NCBI GenBank assembly: GCA_964511875.1
Contig: CAZEHS010000012.1
Location: forward strand, 1 to 52,292
DNA from: CAZEHS01 sp964511875
Lineage (GTDB): Bacteria; Bacillota; Clostridia; Peptostreptococcales; Acidaminobacteraceae
Direction of reading: 5' to 3'
Length of the DNA: 52,292 bases
Part shown: piece after piece, positions 15,988 to 24,395 of the stretch
Layout of the letters: each line of letters begins with the position of its first letter
Position numbering within the stretch: position 1 is the first letter of the stretch
Position numbers and translations under genes: made by a program
The notes under the pieces: generated by a model
The model's input: the letters and a program-made list of their open reading frames with translations, nothing else
Told to the model about the DNA's origin: nothing
The model's database searches: none

Positions 15988-16341
15988 ATGAACGATTATC
16001 TGCATAACATACAGCTTGAACGGAATTCCAAGAGTTACGGCTTCATTAAAGGATCAATTGATGACTACCTTTGGTTTGCCCTTGTCCACAAGGAATATGT
16101 GGATTTCGGAATAGATCCCGTCACATTGGATAAAGGCGCAGGCCGTATCACACGGCTGTGCATATTCAAAGAGGAAAGGCAATTCGACGGGAACCCTTTC
16201 ATGCCTTCCATGACGGTCAAACGGACGGTGTTTGTTAATTTCCACAGGGAGTGGAGTGTGATGAATCCCCAGTACAGACCCCTTGTGGAGGAACTGGTGA
16301 AGTATCTGGAGCGACGCTATTCGTTCCATATCGTCCGTTAA
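15988..16341 (+). CDS. Hypothetical protein (117 aa)
   Basis: I do not recognise this protein. The ATG at 15988 has GGGGG 12 bases before it and a near-consensus promoter 30 bases before it. It has no signal peptide or membrane span. It contains LVHKEYVDFGIDPVTLDKGAGRITRLCIF and a basic end (EELVKYLERRYSFHIVR). Its single-gene transcription unit lies between the regulator and the T-box leader of valS. A separate promoter and good codon-like composition support a real gene. The function is unknown. Confidence 0.72.
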   Translation: MNDYLHNIQLERNSKSYGFIKGSIDDYLWFALVHKEYVDFGIDPVTLDKGAGRITRLCIFKEERQFDGNPFMPSMTVKRTVFVNFHREWSVMNPQYRPLVEELVKYLERRYSFHIVR

Positions 16342-16355
16342 CGCTCAGCGTGCCA

Positions 16356-16384
16356 TTGACAGGTCTGATTCAACCCCATATAAT
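16356..16384 (+). promoter_or_regulatory. Sigma-A promoter of the valS leader
   Basis: A perfect consensus: TTGACA (16356-16361), 17 bases, TATAAT (16379-16384). Confidence 0.9.
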
Positions 16385-16391
16385 AGGGTTA

Positions 16392-16626
16392 ATCAGGCAA
16401 ACGCAGTGAAGAAGAGGAGTACGGCAGCGCCCCACAAAGAGAGGAAACCCTGGGCTGAAAGGTTTCTGGTGTGCGGTTGTCGGAAGGTCGCTTCTGAGTT
16501 TCCGGACTGAGTTTTCAGATCCGGGCGGGTAGCTCCGTTACAGGCTTCAAGCGCCGAAAGGAATTTGGGTGGTACCGCGGAAATTTACCTTTTCGTCCCA
16601 GTGTGGATGAAGAGGTTTTTTTGTTT
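16392..16626 (+). promoter_or_regulatory. T-box leader (valine-specific)
   Basis: A tRNA-sensing leader upstream of valS. The conserved T-box GGGTGGTACCGCGG is at 16567-16580, with TGGT as the bulge that pairs with the ACCA end of uncharged tRNA. A stem I region with AGTA and GGAAGG-type elements lies upstream, and the likely specifier is GTC (valine) at 16487-16489. A terminator follows: CCTTTTCGTCC (about 16588-16598) pairs with GGATGAAGAGG (about 16605-16615) before a T run. When uncharged tRNA-Val binds, the antiterminator forms and valS is expressed. The specifier position is inferred by eye. Confidence 0.92.
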
Positions 16627-16700
16627 TTGCAGAGAAGTTCAATGTATTCAGCAGGAAATCTAATCATATAGCAGATTAACCAAGAACAGGAGAAATGAAA

Positions 16701-19355
16701 ATGCAGAAAACCATGGAAAGCCGTTATCAACCGAAGGATTTTGAAGACAGAATCTATCAGGCGTGGATGGACCAGGATTGTTTCAAGGCGAAGGTGGACT
16801 GGACGAAACAGCCTTACACCATCGTACTCCCTCCGCCCAATATCACAGGGCAGCTCCATATGGGCCATGCACTGGACCACACGCTTCAGGATGTTCTGAT
16901 CCGATGGAAGCGCATGCAGGGCTTTGAGGCGCTTTGGCTCCCGGGTACCGATCATGCCTCAATCGCGACGGAGGTCAAGGTTCTTGAGAAAATCCGTGAG
17001 GAAGAGGGCATCAGTAAGGAAGAGCTGGGCCGTGACGAAGTTCTCAAACGGGCCTGGGCGTGGAAGGAAGTCTACGGGGATCGGATTGTCGTACAGATGA
17101 AAAAACTTGGAAACAGCTGTGACTGGAGCCGGGAACGCTTCACCATGGATGAGGGCTGCAACAAAGCCGTTACCGAGGTTTTTATAAGGCTCCATGAAAA
17201 GGGACTGATTTACCGGGGTTACCGTATGATCAACTGGTGCCCGGACTGCATGACCTCCCTCTCCGATGCGGAAGTGGAATTCGAAGAGAAAAGCGGGGCG
17301 TTCTATCATATCAAGTATTTTCTCAAGGATTCTGAGGATTATCTTGAGATCGCCACCACGCGGCCGGAGACACTTCTGGGAGATACCGGCGTTGCGGTGA
17401 ACCCTGATGATCCAAGATACAGCAAATATATCGGTAAGACAGTGATCCTTCCGTTGGTTGGAAAAGAAATTCCAATTGTAGCTGACCACCATGTTGACAT
17501 TGAGCTGGGAACAGGTGCGCTGAAAGTAACCCCTTCCCATGACCCAAACGACTTTGAAATCGGTCAGCGTCATAATCTGGAGCACTGCATCATCATGAAC
17601 AAGGATGCCACGATCAATCATAATGGCGGCAAATATGAAGGAATGGACCGTTACGATGCCCGTAAGGCAATCGTAAAGGACCTTGAAGCTCAGGGGCATA
17701 TGGTGGATATCAAGCCTCATCTTCATAATGTAGGCATTTGTTACCGCTGTTCCACAGTCGTTGAGCCTATGATGTCCGATCAGTGGTTCGTTTCCATGAA
17801 GTCCATGGCGGAACCGGCCATGGCGGTGATCGACGACAAGCAGCTGGAATTTGTTCCGGAGCGATACACGAAAATCTATCAGCACTGGCTTGAGAACATC
17901 AGGGACTGGTGTATCAGCCGTCAGCTCTGGTGGGGCCACCGGATTCCGGCATATTACTGCCAGGGATGCGACGAGATCGTTGTGGCCAGGGAAATGCCTC
18001 AGGTATGTAAAAAGTGCGGCAGCAACCACTTTGTCCAGGATGAGGATGTTCTGGATACCTGGTTCAGCTCCGCACTCTGGCCTTTCTCCACATTAGGATG
18101 GCCGGATGAGACTCCGGAAATGAAGTATTTCTACCCGACAGATGTTCTGGTGACGGCTTATGACATCATCTTCTTCTGGGTTGTCCGCATGGTTTTCTCT
18201 GCGCTGGAACAGCTTGATGAAGTGCCGTTCAAATATGTATTCATTCATGGGCTGATACGTGCTGCAGACGGTTCGAAAATGTCCAAATCATCCGGAAACG
18301 GAGTGGATCCGCTGGATATCATCGACCAATACGGTGCCGATGCTCTTCGTTTCATGCTGGTTACCGGCAACAGTCCGGGTGCCGATATGAAGTTCCAGAT
18401 TGAACGGGTGGAAGCCAGCCGCAACTTTTCAAACAAGCTTTGGAATGCTTCCCGGTTTGTCATCTCAGCACTTGATGATAAATCCTATGAAATGAATGAA
18501 AACATGAAGCTTGAACTGGCAGACCGCTGGATCCTTTCAAGGCTTCAAACGGTTACGGAAGAAGTGACCCGGAACCTGGATAAGTTCGCACACGGGCACA
18601 ACACCGGCAAACCGTATAGACACACAGAGCGCACATACTCAAGTCACGATAATATTGAGCTGACGAAGAAACGTCTTTACGGTGATGACGAAACTGCAAA
18701 GGAAACCGTTAAAGCAGTTCTGCTCACATTCCTGAAATCCATTCTCAAATTGCTGCATCCGTTCATTCCGTTCATTACAGAAGAAATATGGCAGCATATT
18801 CCCGAGACATCCTCAAAAATCATGCTGGACACATGGCCGGTCATGGCTGAGGGCTACGTTGATCCTGCAGCCGAAAAGGATATGAATCTGCTGATGGAAG
18901 CAATCAAAGCCCTTCGGAACGTACGGGCTGAGATGGATGTGCCTCCGTCCAGAAAAGCACGGCTGCTGGTGTTGGCAGAGATTAGCACGGGTGAACTACT
19001 CCTTGAGAATGCAGACTATCTGAGAGCCCTGTCCTCTGCCTCTGACGTGATCATTGTCACTGACCGCAATGAAATACCGGATGACTCCGTAGCAGCCGTA
19101 ATCGAGGGCGCAGAGATCTTCATGCCCCTGGATGATCTGATTGACTACAAAAAGGAAATGGACCGCCTCAGCCGCGAGAAGGCAAAGCTTCAACAGGAAA
19201 TCGACCGCGTAATAGCAAAGCTTGCAAATGAAGGTTTTGTAGCGAAGGCTCCGGAAAAACTGATTCTTGAAGAGCAGGAAAAACAGAAAAAATTCACCGA
19301 AATGCTGGAGAAGGTTTCTGAACGTCTGGAAGTTGTTACTTCAAAGTTAAACTAA
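16701..19355 (+). CDS. valS: Valyl-tRNA synthetase
   Basis: An 884-residue class Ia synthetase that charges tRNA-Val and edits threonine. The HIGH signature is HMGH near residue 52 and the KMSKS signature is SKMSKSSGNG near residue 525, with the editing domain between them. The C-terminus has the coiled-coil arm typical of ValRS. The ATG at 16701 lies 8 bases after AGGAG; the ATG at 16695 is too close. The T-box leader gives the specificity. One oddity: residues 630-651 (18588-18653), in the anticodon-binding domain, do not match the family's conserved segment ending FCDWYIEL, although both flanks do (EVTRNLDKF before, IEL and RLYGDDE after). Confidence 0.97.
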   Translation: MQKTMESRYQPKDFEDRIYQAWMDQDCFKAKVDWTKQPYTIVLPPPNITGQLHMGHALDHTLQDVLIRWKRMQGFEALWLPGTDHASIATEVKVLEKIREEEGISKEELGRDEVLKRAWAWKEVYGDRIVVQMKKLGNSCDWSRERFTMDEGCNKAVTEVFIRLHEKGLIYRGYRMINWCPDCMTSLSDAEVEFEEKSGAFYHIKYFLKDSEDYLEIATTRPETLLGDTGVAVNPDDPRYSKYIGKTVILPLVGKEIPIVADHHVDIELGTGALKVTPSHDPNDFEIGQRHNLEHCIIMNKDATINHNGGKYEGMDRYDARKAIVKDLEAQGHMVDIKPHLHNVGICYRCSTVVEPMMSDQWFVSMKSMAEPAMAVIDDKQLEFVPERYTKIYQHWLENIRDWCISRQLWWGHRIPAYYCQGCDEIVVAREMPQVCKKCGSNHFVQDEDVLDTWFSSALWPFSTLGWPDETPEMKYFYPTDVLVTAYDIIFFWVVRMVFSALEQLDEVPFKYVFIHGLIRAADGSKMSKSSGNGVDPLDIIDQYGADALRFMLVTGNSPGADMKFQIERVEASRNFSNKLWNASRFVISALDDKSYEMNENMKLELADRWILSRLQTVTEEVTRNLDKFAHGHNTGKPYRHTERTYSSHDNIELTKKRLYGDDETAKETVKAVLLTFLKSILKLLHPFIPFITEEIWQHIPETSSKIMLDTWPVMAEGYVDPAAEKDMNLLMEAIKALRNVRAEMDVPPSRKARLLVLAEISTGELLLENADYLRALSSASDVIIVTDRNEIPDDSVAAVIEGAEIFMPLDDLIDYKKEMDRLSREKAKLQQEIDRVIAKLANEGFVAKAPEKLILEEQEKQKKFTEMLEKVSERLEVVTSKLN

Positions 19356-19366
19356 AGATATGGCCA

Positions 19367-19495
19367 TTTGCCACGGATAACACGGATTTACACGGAGTGA
19401 AAATTATGATGCAAACCCATCGAACAGTGACATCAGGTGGGTTCATAACCCTTCATCTGTGTTCATCCGTGTTCATCCGTGTTATCCGTGGCAAA
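19367..19495. repeat. Palindromic intergenic element, TTTGCCACGGAT ends
   Basis: Perfect 21-base inverted repeats at 19367-19387 and 19475-19495. Inside each arm are short tandem units of about 10 bases (CACGGATAA, CACGGATTTA; GTTCATCCGT twice). It lies between valS and folC and holds no gene. Its ends match those of the element at 23451. Confidence 0.85.
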
Positions 19496-19527
19496 ATACT
19501 TTTTTTTTATTTTTTTTGGGAGGATCA

Positions 19528-20832
19528 ATGAACTACGAAGAGGCAATCGTTTATATACACAGCACATACCGGTTTGGGAGCAAGCTGGGCTTGGAAAACA
19601 TCCGATTCCTGCTCAAGCTCATGGGGAACCCGCAGAGCGAGCTCCGTTTCATCCATGTGGCCGGAACAAACGGCAAGGGATCAACATCTGCCTTTATCAA
19701 TGAAGTCCTGATGGAGGAAGGGTACAATGTGGGACTGTTCACATCCCCTTATCTTGAAGTGTTCAATGAAAGGATCCGCTTGAACGGGAACTGCATCGAG
19801 AATTCCGATCTGGCGACCTGCACCGAGATTGTCAAGATGAAGGTGGACAAAATGCTGGCCCTGGGAATGCCTCATCCGACAGAATTCGAGATTGTCACAG
19901 CGATAGCCATGGAATTCTATAAGCGTCAGAAAGCAGATTTTGTAATACTGGAAGTGGGAATGGGCGGGCGTCTTGATTCAACGAACATAATCGAGCGGCC
20001 TCTGATTTCAGTAATCACCCCCATTGCCTTGGACCATACGGATTATCTGGGAGAGACCCTCGATAAGATCGCTTATGAGAAAGCCGGAATCATCAAGAAT
20101 AAATCAGTGGTTGTATCCGCGCCCCAAGCAGTAGAAGCCCTTGATGTCATCGAGAAGATCGTTGAGGACAAGCGCGCCTGCCTGATTGTGGCTGATCCGG
20201 AGCTGATCACTGTAAAGGAAAGCAGCATCAAAGGAACCCTTTTCGATGTGATCTTCCCTGATGAAATGTTTGAGGACCTTGAAATCCATCTGGCTGGCGA
20301 CCATCAGGTTATGAATGCCCAGTTAGCGCTCACAGCTCTGAAAGCCATGAAGGACCACTTGAACATGGTGCTTCATCGGGAGTCGATTTACAAAGGTTTC
20401 AAGGGTGCAAGATGGGCCGGGCGCCTGGAGGTGCTGCGGAACGATCCTCTGATACTCATAGACGGTGCCCATAATGTTCATGGTGCAAAGAGCCTTTCCA
20501 AAGCGATAAACCAATATCTGAGCGGCAAAAAAATCATCGGACTGATCGGAGTCCTGTCCGACAAGGACTATGGCGGAATTCTTGATGAATTGGCTCCCTA
20601 CCTTGACAGGGCCATCACCACGACGCCTGACAATCCCCGGGCTTTGACTGCAGAGAACCTTGCGGTTGAATTGGAACGAAGGAATCTTTCAGCCAAACCG
20701 ATTCCAGAAATCGCGGATGCGCTTAGCACAGCCATGGAAGAGCTTGAACCGGACGAGGTGCTCCTTGTTTTCGGATCACTATATCTGATCGGACAGGTGA
20801 GAACGTTGATCTGCAAATCACCCTGTAGCTGA
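19528..20832 (+). CDS. folC: Folylpolyglutamate synthase / dihydrofolate synthase
   Basis: A 434-residue Mur-ligase-type enzyme that adds glutamate to folates. The P-loop HVAGTNGKGSTSAF is near residue 45 and VGMGGRLDSTNII near residue 150. The ligase motif DHTDYLGETL is near residue 170, and LIDGAHNVHG, typical of FolC, is near residue 310. The start at 19528 follows GGGAGG; the longer frame that begins in the palindromic element is not credible. It lies 172 bases downstream of valS, separated by that element and without a clear terminator, so it may be partly cotranscribed with valS. Confidence 0.95.
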   Translation: MNYEEAIVYIHSTYRFGSKLGLENIRFLLKLMGNPQSELRFIHVAGTNGKGSTSAFINEVLMEEGYNVGLFTSPYLEVFNERIRLNGNCIENSDLATCTEIVKMKVDKMLALGMPHPTEFEIVTAIAMEFYKRQKADFVILEVGMGGRLDSTNIIERPLISVITPIALDHTDYLGETLDKIAYEKAGIIKNKSVVVSAPQAVEALDVIEKIVEDKRACLIVADPELITVKESSIKGTLFDVIFPDEMFEDLEIHLAGDHQVMNAQLALTALKAMKDHLNMVLHRESIYKGFKGARWAGRLEVLRNDPLILIDGAHNVHGAKSLSKAINQYLSGKKIIGLIGVLSDKDYGGILDELAPYLDRAITTTPDNPRALTAENLAVELERRNLSAKPIPEIADALSTAMEELEPDEVLLVFGSLYLIGQVRTLICKSPCS

Positions 20833-20933
20833 AGGTAGGTCTGGAGTACGATTTTAATGCTTCCCTTTGGATTCCTGTTTTAAAATATCCGATTTGGGTA
20901 TTTAAAAAACACCAGGAACTGGGGGGCGATTGA

Positions 20934-21119
20934 ATGGATATCAAGTACATTTTTGAAATGGAGAAGGGTGAGTACAAGGTGCCTGTAAGCAAGGAGCTCT
21001 ATCTCAAGAACTATGATTATTTTCATGGGATGGGAATCTTCAACGAAACACTATGCCAGGAGAAGGCTCTGATCACAACCGGTTTTCGTATTATCAGATA
21101 CAGCGATCAGGACTCCTGA
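20934..21119 (+). CDS. Small hypothetical protein (61 aa)
   Basis: I do not recognise this 61-residue protein. The ATG at 20934 follows GGGGGG at a workable distance. It is charged and soluble (MDIKYIFEMEKGEYKVPVSKEL, then KALITTGFRIIRY), with one cysteine and no membrane span. The weak hairpin upstream (near 20882-20902) and a good hairpin downstream (21141-21159) frame it as its own unit. The protein-like pattern suggests a real gene, but no function can be given. Confidence 0.6.
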   Translation: MDIKYIFEMEKGEYKVPVSKELYLKNYDYFHGMGIFNETLCQEKALITTGFRIIRYSDQDS

Positions 21120-21140
21120 CGGAAACAGGATGATCATTTC

Positions 21141-21166
21141 AACGGTCTGTGAGGCCGTTTTATTTT
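21141..21166 (+). terminator. Terminator of the 61-residue gene
   Basis: An 8-base-pair stem with a G-T pair (21141-21148 with 21152-21159) followed by TTATTTTT. Confidence 0.65.
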
Positions 21167-21186
21167 TGATTTCATTCGATGGAACG

Positions 21187-21223
21187 AAAAAATCCCGAAT
21201 CATAACCGATTCAGGATTTTTTT
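21187..21223. terminator. Bidirectional terminator
   Basis: A 15-position stem with one mismatch (21187-21201 with 21208-21222) and a 6-base loop. It has A on the left and T on the right, so it can end both the plus-strand gene and the minus-strand DUF4364 gene. Confidence 0.8.
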
Positions 21224-21226
21224 GTT

Positions 21227-21808
21227 TCATTCTGTGATCAAGGGCATATCAGCCGTTGTATTTTCAATTATATGATTGTCTTCAGGAACCAGACTGCGGA
21301 TCAATGAGGCATATATCTCCGGAGCGTTTTCCTTCCATCGTCGGCAGACATCCTTGGCCTGACGGTTGGTCACCAGATTGAGTTCGATGTCAATCAGGGT
21401 ATGTCCGTGTTCCTCAACACGCAGGTGAGCGATATATTCCTGTTCATTGACCTGACGGTATTCCGAAAGAATTTCGGCATCCCTGTAGATTGAGCGTCTC
21501 TTTATGACAACTGCTTTTGCCATACGATTCTTGATATCCTGTGGAATGCGGTCATTAAAAAAGCTCAGGGCGTTGAGACCCTGGCTGGTAATCAGATAAT
21601 TTGTCGTACTGCTTGATTCTGATACTTCAATCAGCGATTTATCAATCAGTTCAACCAGGTATTGCTGCAGGGTGAAGTAGTCGATAAAATGCAGTTCCAT
21701 GACAAACTCAGTGAGCTGTGTGTTGGTAAGAGGCATTTTGAACTCTGATAAGATGTAGAGAATCAGTAGTTTGTGCCGGGCTTCTATCTGGGAATCCTGA
21801 TCGAACAT
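21227..21808 (-). CDS. DUF4364 family protein
   Basis: A 193-residue protein of the DUF4364 family, common in Clostridia. It begins with HKLLILYILSEFKMPLTNTQLTEFVM, a winged-helix-like N-terminus, then FTLQQYLVELIDKSLIEV and YLITSQGLNALSFFNDRIP. The helix pattern suggests a DNA-binding regulator, but the family's target is not known. The start at 21808 is fixed by AAAGGAG on the minus strand. It is a single gene, divergent from the deacetylase lipoprotein with 141 bases between them. Confidence 0.88.
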   Translation of the reverse strand: MFDQDSQIEARHKLLILYILSEFKMPLTNTQLTEFVMELHFIDYFTLQQYLVELIDKSLIEVSESSSTTNYLITSQGLNALSFFNDRIPQDIKNRMAKAVVIKRRSIYRDAEILSEYRQVNEQEYIAHLRVEEHGHTLIDIELNLVTNRQAKDVCRRWKENAPEIYASLIRSLVPEDNHIIENTTADMPLITE

Positions 21809-21949
21809 GGGCTCACTCCTTTAGCGAAATCTTGAACAGTATATCATAGAAACTCGTTATAAGTACAGTCATAATACAAAGATTCCACCTGTTCAAATTT
21901 AGGATAATAGGGTATGCTGAGTCGAGATAACAATAAGAATAGAGGTTGA

Positions 21950-22978
21950 ATGATGAAGAATTATCGTAATGTCCTATACGGATGTATCCTTGCAGGTCTG
22001 CTGCTTTCAGGCTGTGTACCAAAGGCTGATGCAATCGGACCGGCAGGAGTGACATCCCCGAATACTGAAAATACCCAGGCGGTCGAATTGCCGATACCGG
22101 ATAACACGAATGAAGCAGGCCGTATACCCATAATCATGTATCATCGGATCATGGATTCAAAATCTGACTATGATCGGACTGCTGAAATGTTCAGGAAAGA
22201 TCTTGAGCTTCTTTATCTGGAAGGGTACCGACCTATCTCCCTTAACGATTTCGTTGTTGGAAGAGTGGATGTCCCCGCGGGTTATTCGCCGGTTGTGATC
22301 ACATTCGATGATGGGGATCGGACCCAATATACGGCAAGTGGAGAGGGAATTGCTCCGACGGATGATTGTGCATTAGGGATTATGGAACTTTTTAGAACCG
22401 AGCACCCCGACTTCAATCCGCAGGCGACATTTTTTGTAAATGGAGGAGTCCCTTTCGGTCAGAAGTCACTGCTGAAAGATAAGCTGAATTATCTCGTTTC
22501 AAAAGGGTATACGATTGGTAACCATACATGGAGCCATGAAAAGTTATCCGTGCTTTCTCCAGATCTGATACAGGTGGCGCTTGGAAAGAATGCTGCTGCC
22601 TTGCAGGCTATTACCGGAGAAACCGTGAACCTTCTGGCATTGCCCTACGGAATCCGTCCTAAGGAACAGGCGCCCATGGATTCAGTGATTGCAGGCGCAT
22701 TCGAAGGAATGGAATATCGAAATACAGGCATCTGCAATGTGGGATGGCAACCCGAGCTACCTGCCTATATGGAAGGTTTCGATCCATTTGCCATCAATCG
22801 GGTCCGGTGTGGCGATGACCCGGACGAAGCCGGTGACTGGATTGCTCGAATGAAAATGAATCCTGAGAGCAGATATATAAGTGACGGTGATCCGGATACT
22901 GTGTCTGTTTCCGCTGAAAAATCATCTCTCATAAACAAAACCGTCTTAGGGAAAATGACGCTTAGAATCATCGATTAG
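21950..22978 (+). CDS. Polysaccharide deacetylase lipoprotein
   Basis: A 342-residue lipoprotein. The signal peptide ends in LLLSGC with cysteine at residue 22, so the protein is anchored on the outer face of the membrane. The NodB-type domain begins IPIIMYHRIMD. It has VITFDDGD near residue 120 (metal and catalytic Asp), NHTWSH near residue 187 (metal His pair) and LLALPYGIRP near residue 225. It probably removes N-acetyl groups from peptidoglycan or another surface polymer. Two in-frame ATGs (21950 and 21953) fit the GAGGTTG site. It is followed by a small membrane peptide gene whose ribosome site overlaps its stop. Confidence 0.92.
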   Translation: MMKNYRNVLYGCILAGLLLSGCVPKADAIGPAGVTSPNTENTQAVELPIPDNTNEAGRIPIIMYHRIMDSKSDYDRTAEMFRKDLELLYLEGYRPISLNDFVVGRVDVPAGYSPVVITFDDGDRTQYTASGEGIAPTDDCALGIMELFRTEHPDFNPQATFFVNGGVPFGQKSLLKDKLNYLVSKGYTIGNHTWSHEKLSVLSPDLIQVALGKNAAALQAITGETVNLLALPYGIRPKEQAPMDSVIAGAFEGMEYRNTGICNVGWQPELPAYMEGFDPFAINRVRCGDDPDEAGDWIARMKMNPESRYISDGDPDTVSVSAEKSSLINKTVLGKMTLRIID

Positions 22979-22989
22979 GAGGATTCAAG

Positions 22990-23133
22990 ATGGATTATCA
23001 GCAATATGTATGGGGCGGTGTGTTGATTCTCTTCATTATCCTTATGAGTCTCCAATATACCCTGAATCGGATCTATGTTGTTCTGAAGGACATTCTTCGT
23101 GCCATAGACCTTCTGAATACGCGCTCCAAATAA
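22990..23133 (+). CDS. Small single-span membrane protein (47 aa)
   Basis: A 47-residue protein too short for routine calling. It has AGGAGG at 22977-22982, overlapping the stop of the deacetylase gene, and an ATG 7 bases later. Residues 8-24 form one hydrophobic span (WGGVLILFIILMSLQYT), followed by an amphipathic basic helix (LNRIYVVLKDILRAIDLL) and NTRSK. It is therefore likely cotranscribed with the deacetylase and may be a membrane partner of it. I do not recognise a family. Confidence 0.72.
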   Translation: MDYQQYVWGGVLILFIILMSLQYTLNRIYVVLKDILRAIDLLNTRSK

Positions 23134-23137
23134 TTCA

Positions 23138-23166
23138 TTGTGTCCCTTCATCCAATCGGATATAAT
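23138..23166 (+). promoter_or_regulatory. Sigma-A promoter of the cbi operon
   Basis: TTGTGT (23138-23143), 17 bases, TATAAT (23161-23166). It lies just upstream of the cobalamin riboswitch. Confidence 0.75.
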
Positions 23167-23184
23167 GATTCTGTAAACTTCATA

Positions 23185-23342
23185 TCGTAATCTGTTGGTG
23201 CCGAAAGGGTAAAAGGGAAGAACGGTGAAAATCCGTCGCAGCCCACGCTACTGTAAGCCAGGACGAGTCAATGATAACCACTGGGAAACCGGGAAGGGAT
23301 TGATATCGGATGATTGGCAAGCCAGGAAACCTGCCAGTGGAT
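23185..23342 (+). promoter_or_regulatory. Cobalamin riboswitch
   Basis: The leader of the cbi operon. It contains the class hallmarks: GGTGCC with AAAGGGAAGAACGGTGAAAATCCG-like segments near 23197-23240, GCAGCCC and ACTGTAAGC at about 23240-23262, and the B12 box AAGCCAGGAAACCTGCC at 23319-23335. A terminator hairpin follows at 23400-23430, so binding of cobalamin probably ends transcription before cbiK. The exact 5' edge is not fixed. Confidence 0.95.
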
Positions 23343-23399
23343 TGTTTGAAACGCTTCGATGGGAGGTGCGTTCAAGCATGCCCAAAGGCCATGTTTGTC

Positions 23400-23430
23400 A
23401 ATCTCTAACTTCCAAGTTAGGGATTTTTTG
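23400..23430 (+). terminator. Riboswitch-controlled terminator
   Basis: A 12-base stem with one G-T pair (23400-23411 with 23414-23425) and a T run, 60 bases after the riboswitch core. Confidence 0.8.
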
Positions 23431-23450
23431 TGTAATGGACAATTAAAAAC

Positions 23451-23536
23451 TTTGCCACAGATGCACAGATGACACAGATGATTTGAACACTTCTATCAGT
23501 CTTTCATCGCATCTCATCAGTGACATCTGTGGCAAA
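23451..23536. repeat. Palindromic intergenic element, TTTGCCACAGAT ends
   Basis: Perfect 13-base inverted ends at 23451-23463 and 23524-23536, with inner repeats of about 10 bases (CACAGATG, ACACAGATG). It lies between the riboswitch terminator and cbiK. The ends differ from the element at 19367 by one base. Confidence 0.8.
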
Positions 23537-23564
23537 AGGTTATCTTTCTACAAGGAGGACTTAC

Positions 23565-24395
23565 ATGATTACAGAACTTCATCCTACCGCCAGTCCTGAA
23601 ATGCAGGCTATTCTGGTGGTGAGCTTCGGGACATCTTATGCGGAGACTCGGGCGAAAACCATTGATGCGACAGAAACGAGGATTGCAGAGGCTTTTCCGG
23701 GCTATGATATCCGGCGCGCCTTTACATCGAAGATGATAATAAAGGTTCTCCGCGAGCGGGACAACATGAATGTGGATACCCCTGAGGAAGCGCTGAAAAA
23801 GCTTTATGAAGAGGGTTATTCAAAGGTTATCGTACAGCCCCTGCACATCATAAACGGTTCGGAATATCATGATACGGTGATCGTGTGCCATAAGTACAGA
23901 AAAGGATTCGAAAAGTTTTCAGTAGGCACTGCACTGCTGAATTCAACAGCTGATTACAAGCAGGTTGCAGAGATATTCGTAAAGCACGGTCCGGTACTGA
24001 ATGATGGAGAAGCGCTCCTTCTGATGGGACATGGCAGCGTGCACAGTTCAAATGCAGCCTACCCTGCGCTGGACTTCACCTTCAAGCAGATGGGCCACGA
24101 GCATGTCCATGTCGGTACGGTGGAAGGATACCCTGAGCTGCCTGAGGTCATGGAAATGATAGCATCGAAGAAATACAGGAAAATATATATGATGCCGCTG
24201 ATGCTGGTCGCTGGCGATCATGCTCAGAATGATATGGCCAGTGATGAAGAGGATTCATGGAAAACCATTCTGGAAAAGCAGGGTTATGAAGCAGAGCCGA
24301 TCCTGATAGGAATGGGCGAAATGCCGGAAATACAGGAATTATATGTCGCTCACCTGTATCAGGCGATGGCGGCCTTGAGCGAGGAGGTATCATGA
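23565..24395 (+). CDS. cbiK: Sirohydrochlorin cobaltochelatase
   Basis: A 276-residue class II chelatase that puts cobalt into sirohydrochlorin, the committed step of the anaerobic cobalamin route. It begins QAILVVSFGTSYAETRAKTIDATE, the CbiK signature, with the catalytic histidines in VQPLHIINGSEYHD near residue 93 and GHGSVHSSNAAY near residue 150. A metal-site GDHAQNDMA stretch lies near residue 218. The start at 23565 has AAGGAGG before it; the longer frame enters the palindromic element. It is the first gene of a ten-gene operon under the cobalamin riboswitch and shares an ATGA with cbiC. Confidence 0.95.
   Translation: MITELHPTASPEMQAILVVSFGTSYAETRAKTIDATETRIAEAFPGYDIRRAFTSKMIIKVLRERDNMNVDTPEEALKKLYEEGYSKVIVQPLHIINGSEYHDTVIVCHKYRKGFEKFSVGTALLNSTADYKQVAEIFVKHGPVLNDGEALLLMGHGSVHSSNAAYPALDFTFKQMGHEHVHVGTVEGYPELPEVMEMIASKKYRKIYMMPLMLVAGDHAQNDMASDEEDSWKTILEKQGYEAEPILIGMGEMPEIQELYVAHLYQAMAALSEEVS

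Noticed and set aside
16959..18029. A 356-codon minus-strand ORF
   Set aside because: It lies wholly within valS, has no ribosome site and reads as a mirror of a conserved gene.
18588..18653. Compensating frameshifts as the source of the odd ValRS block
   Set aside because: Translating the stretch in the other two plus frames and in one minus-strand frame gave no sign of the FCDWYIE motif; both other plus frames hit stops.
18588..18653. A diversity-generating retroelement target in valS
   Set aside because: No reverse transcriptase or template repeat is in the window, and an essential synthetase is an unlikely target.
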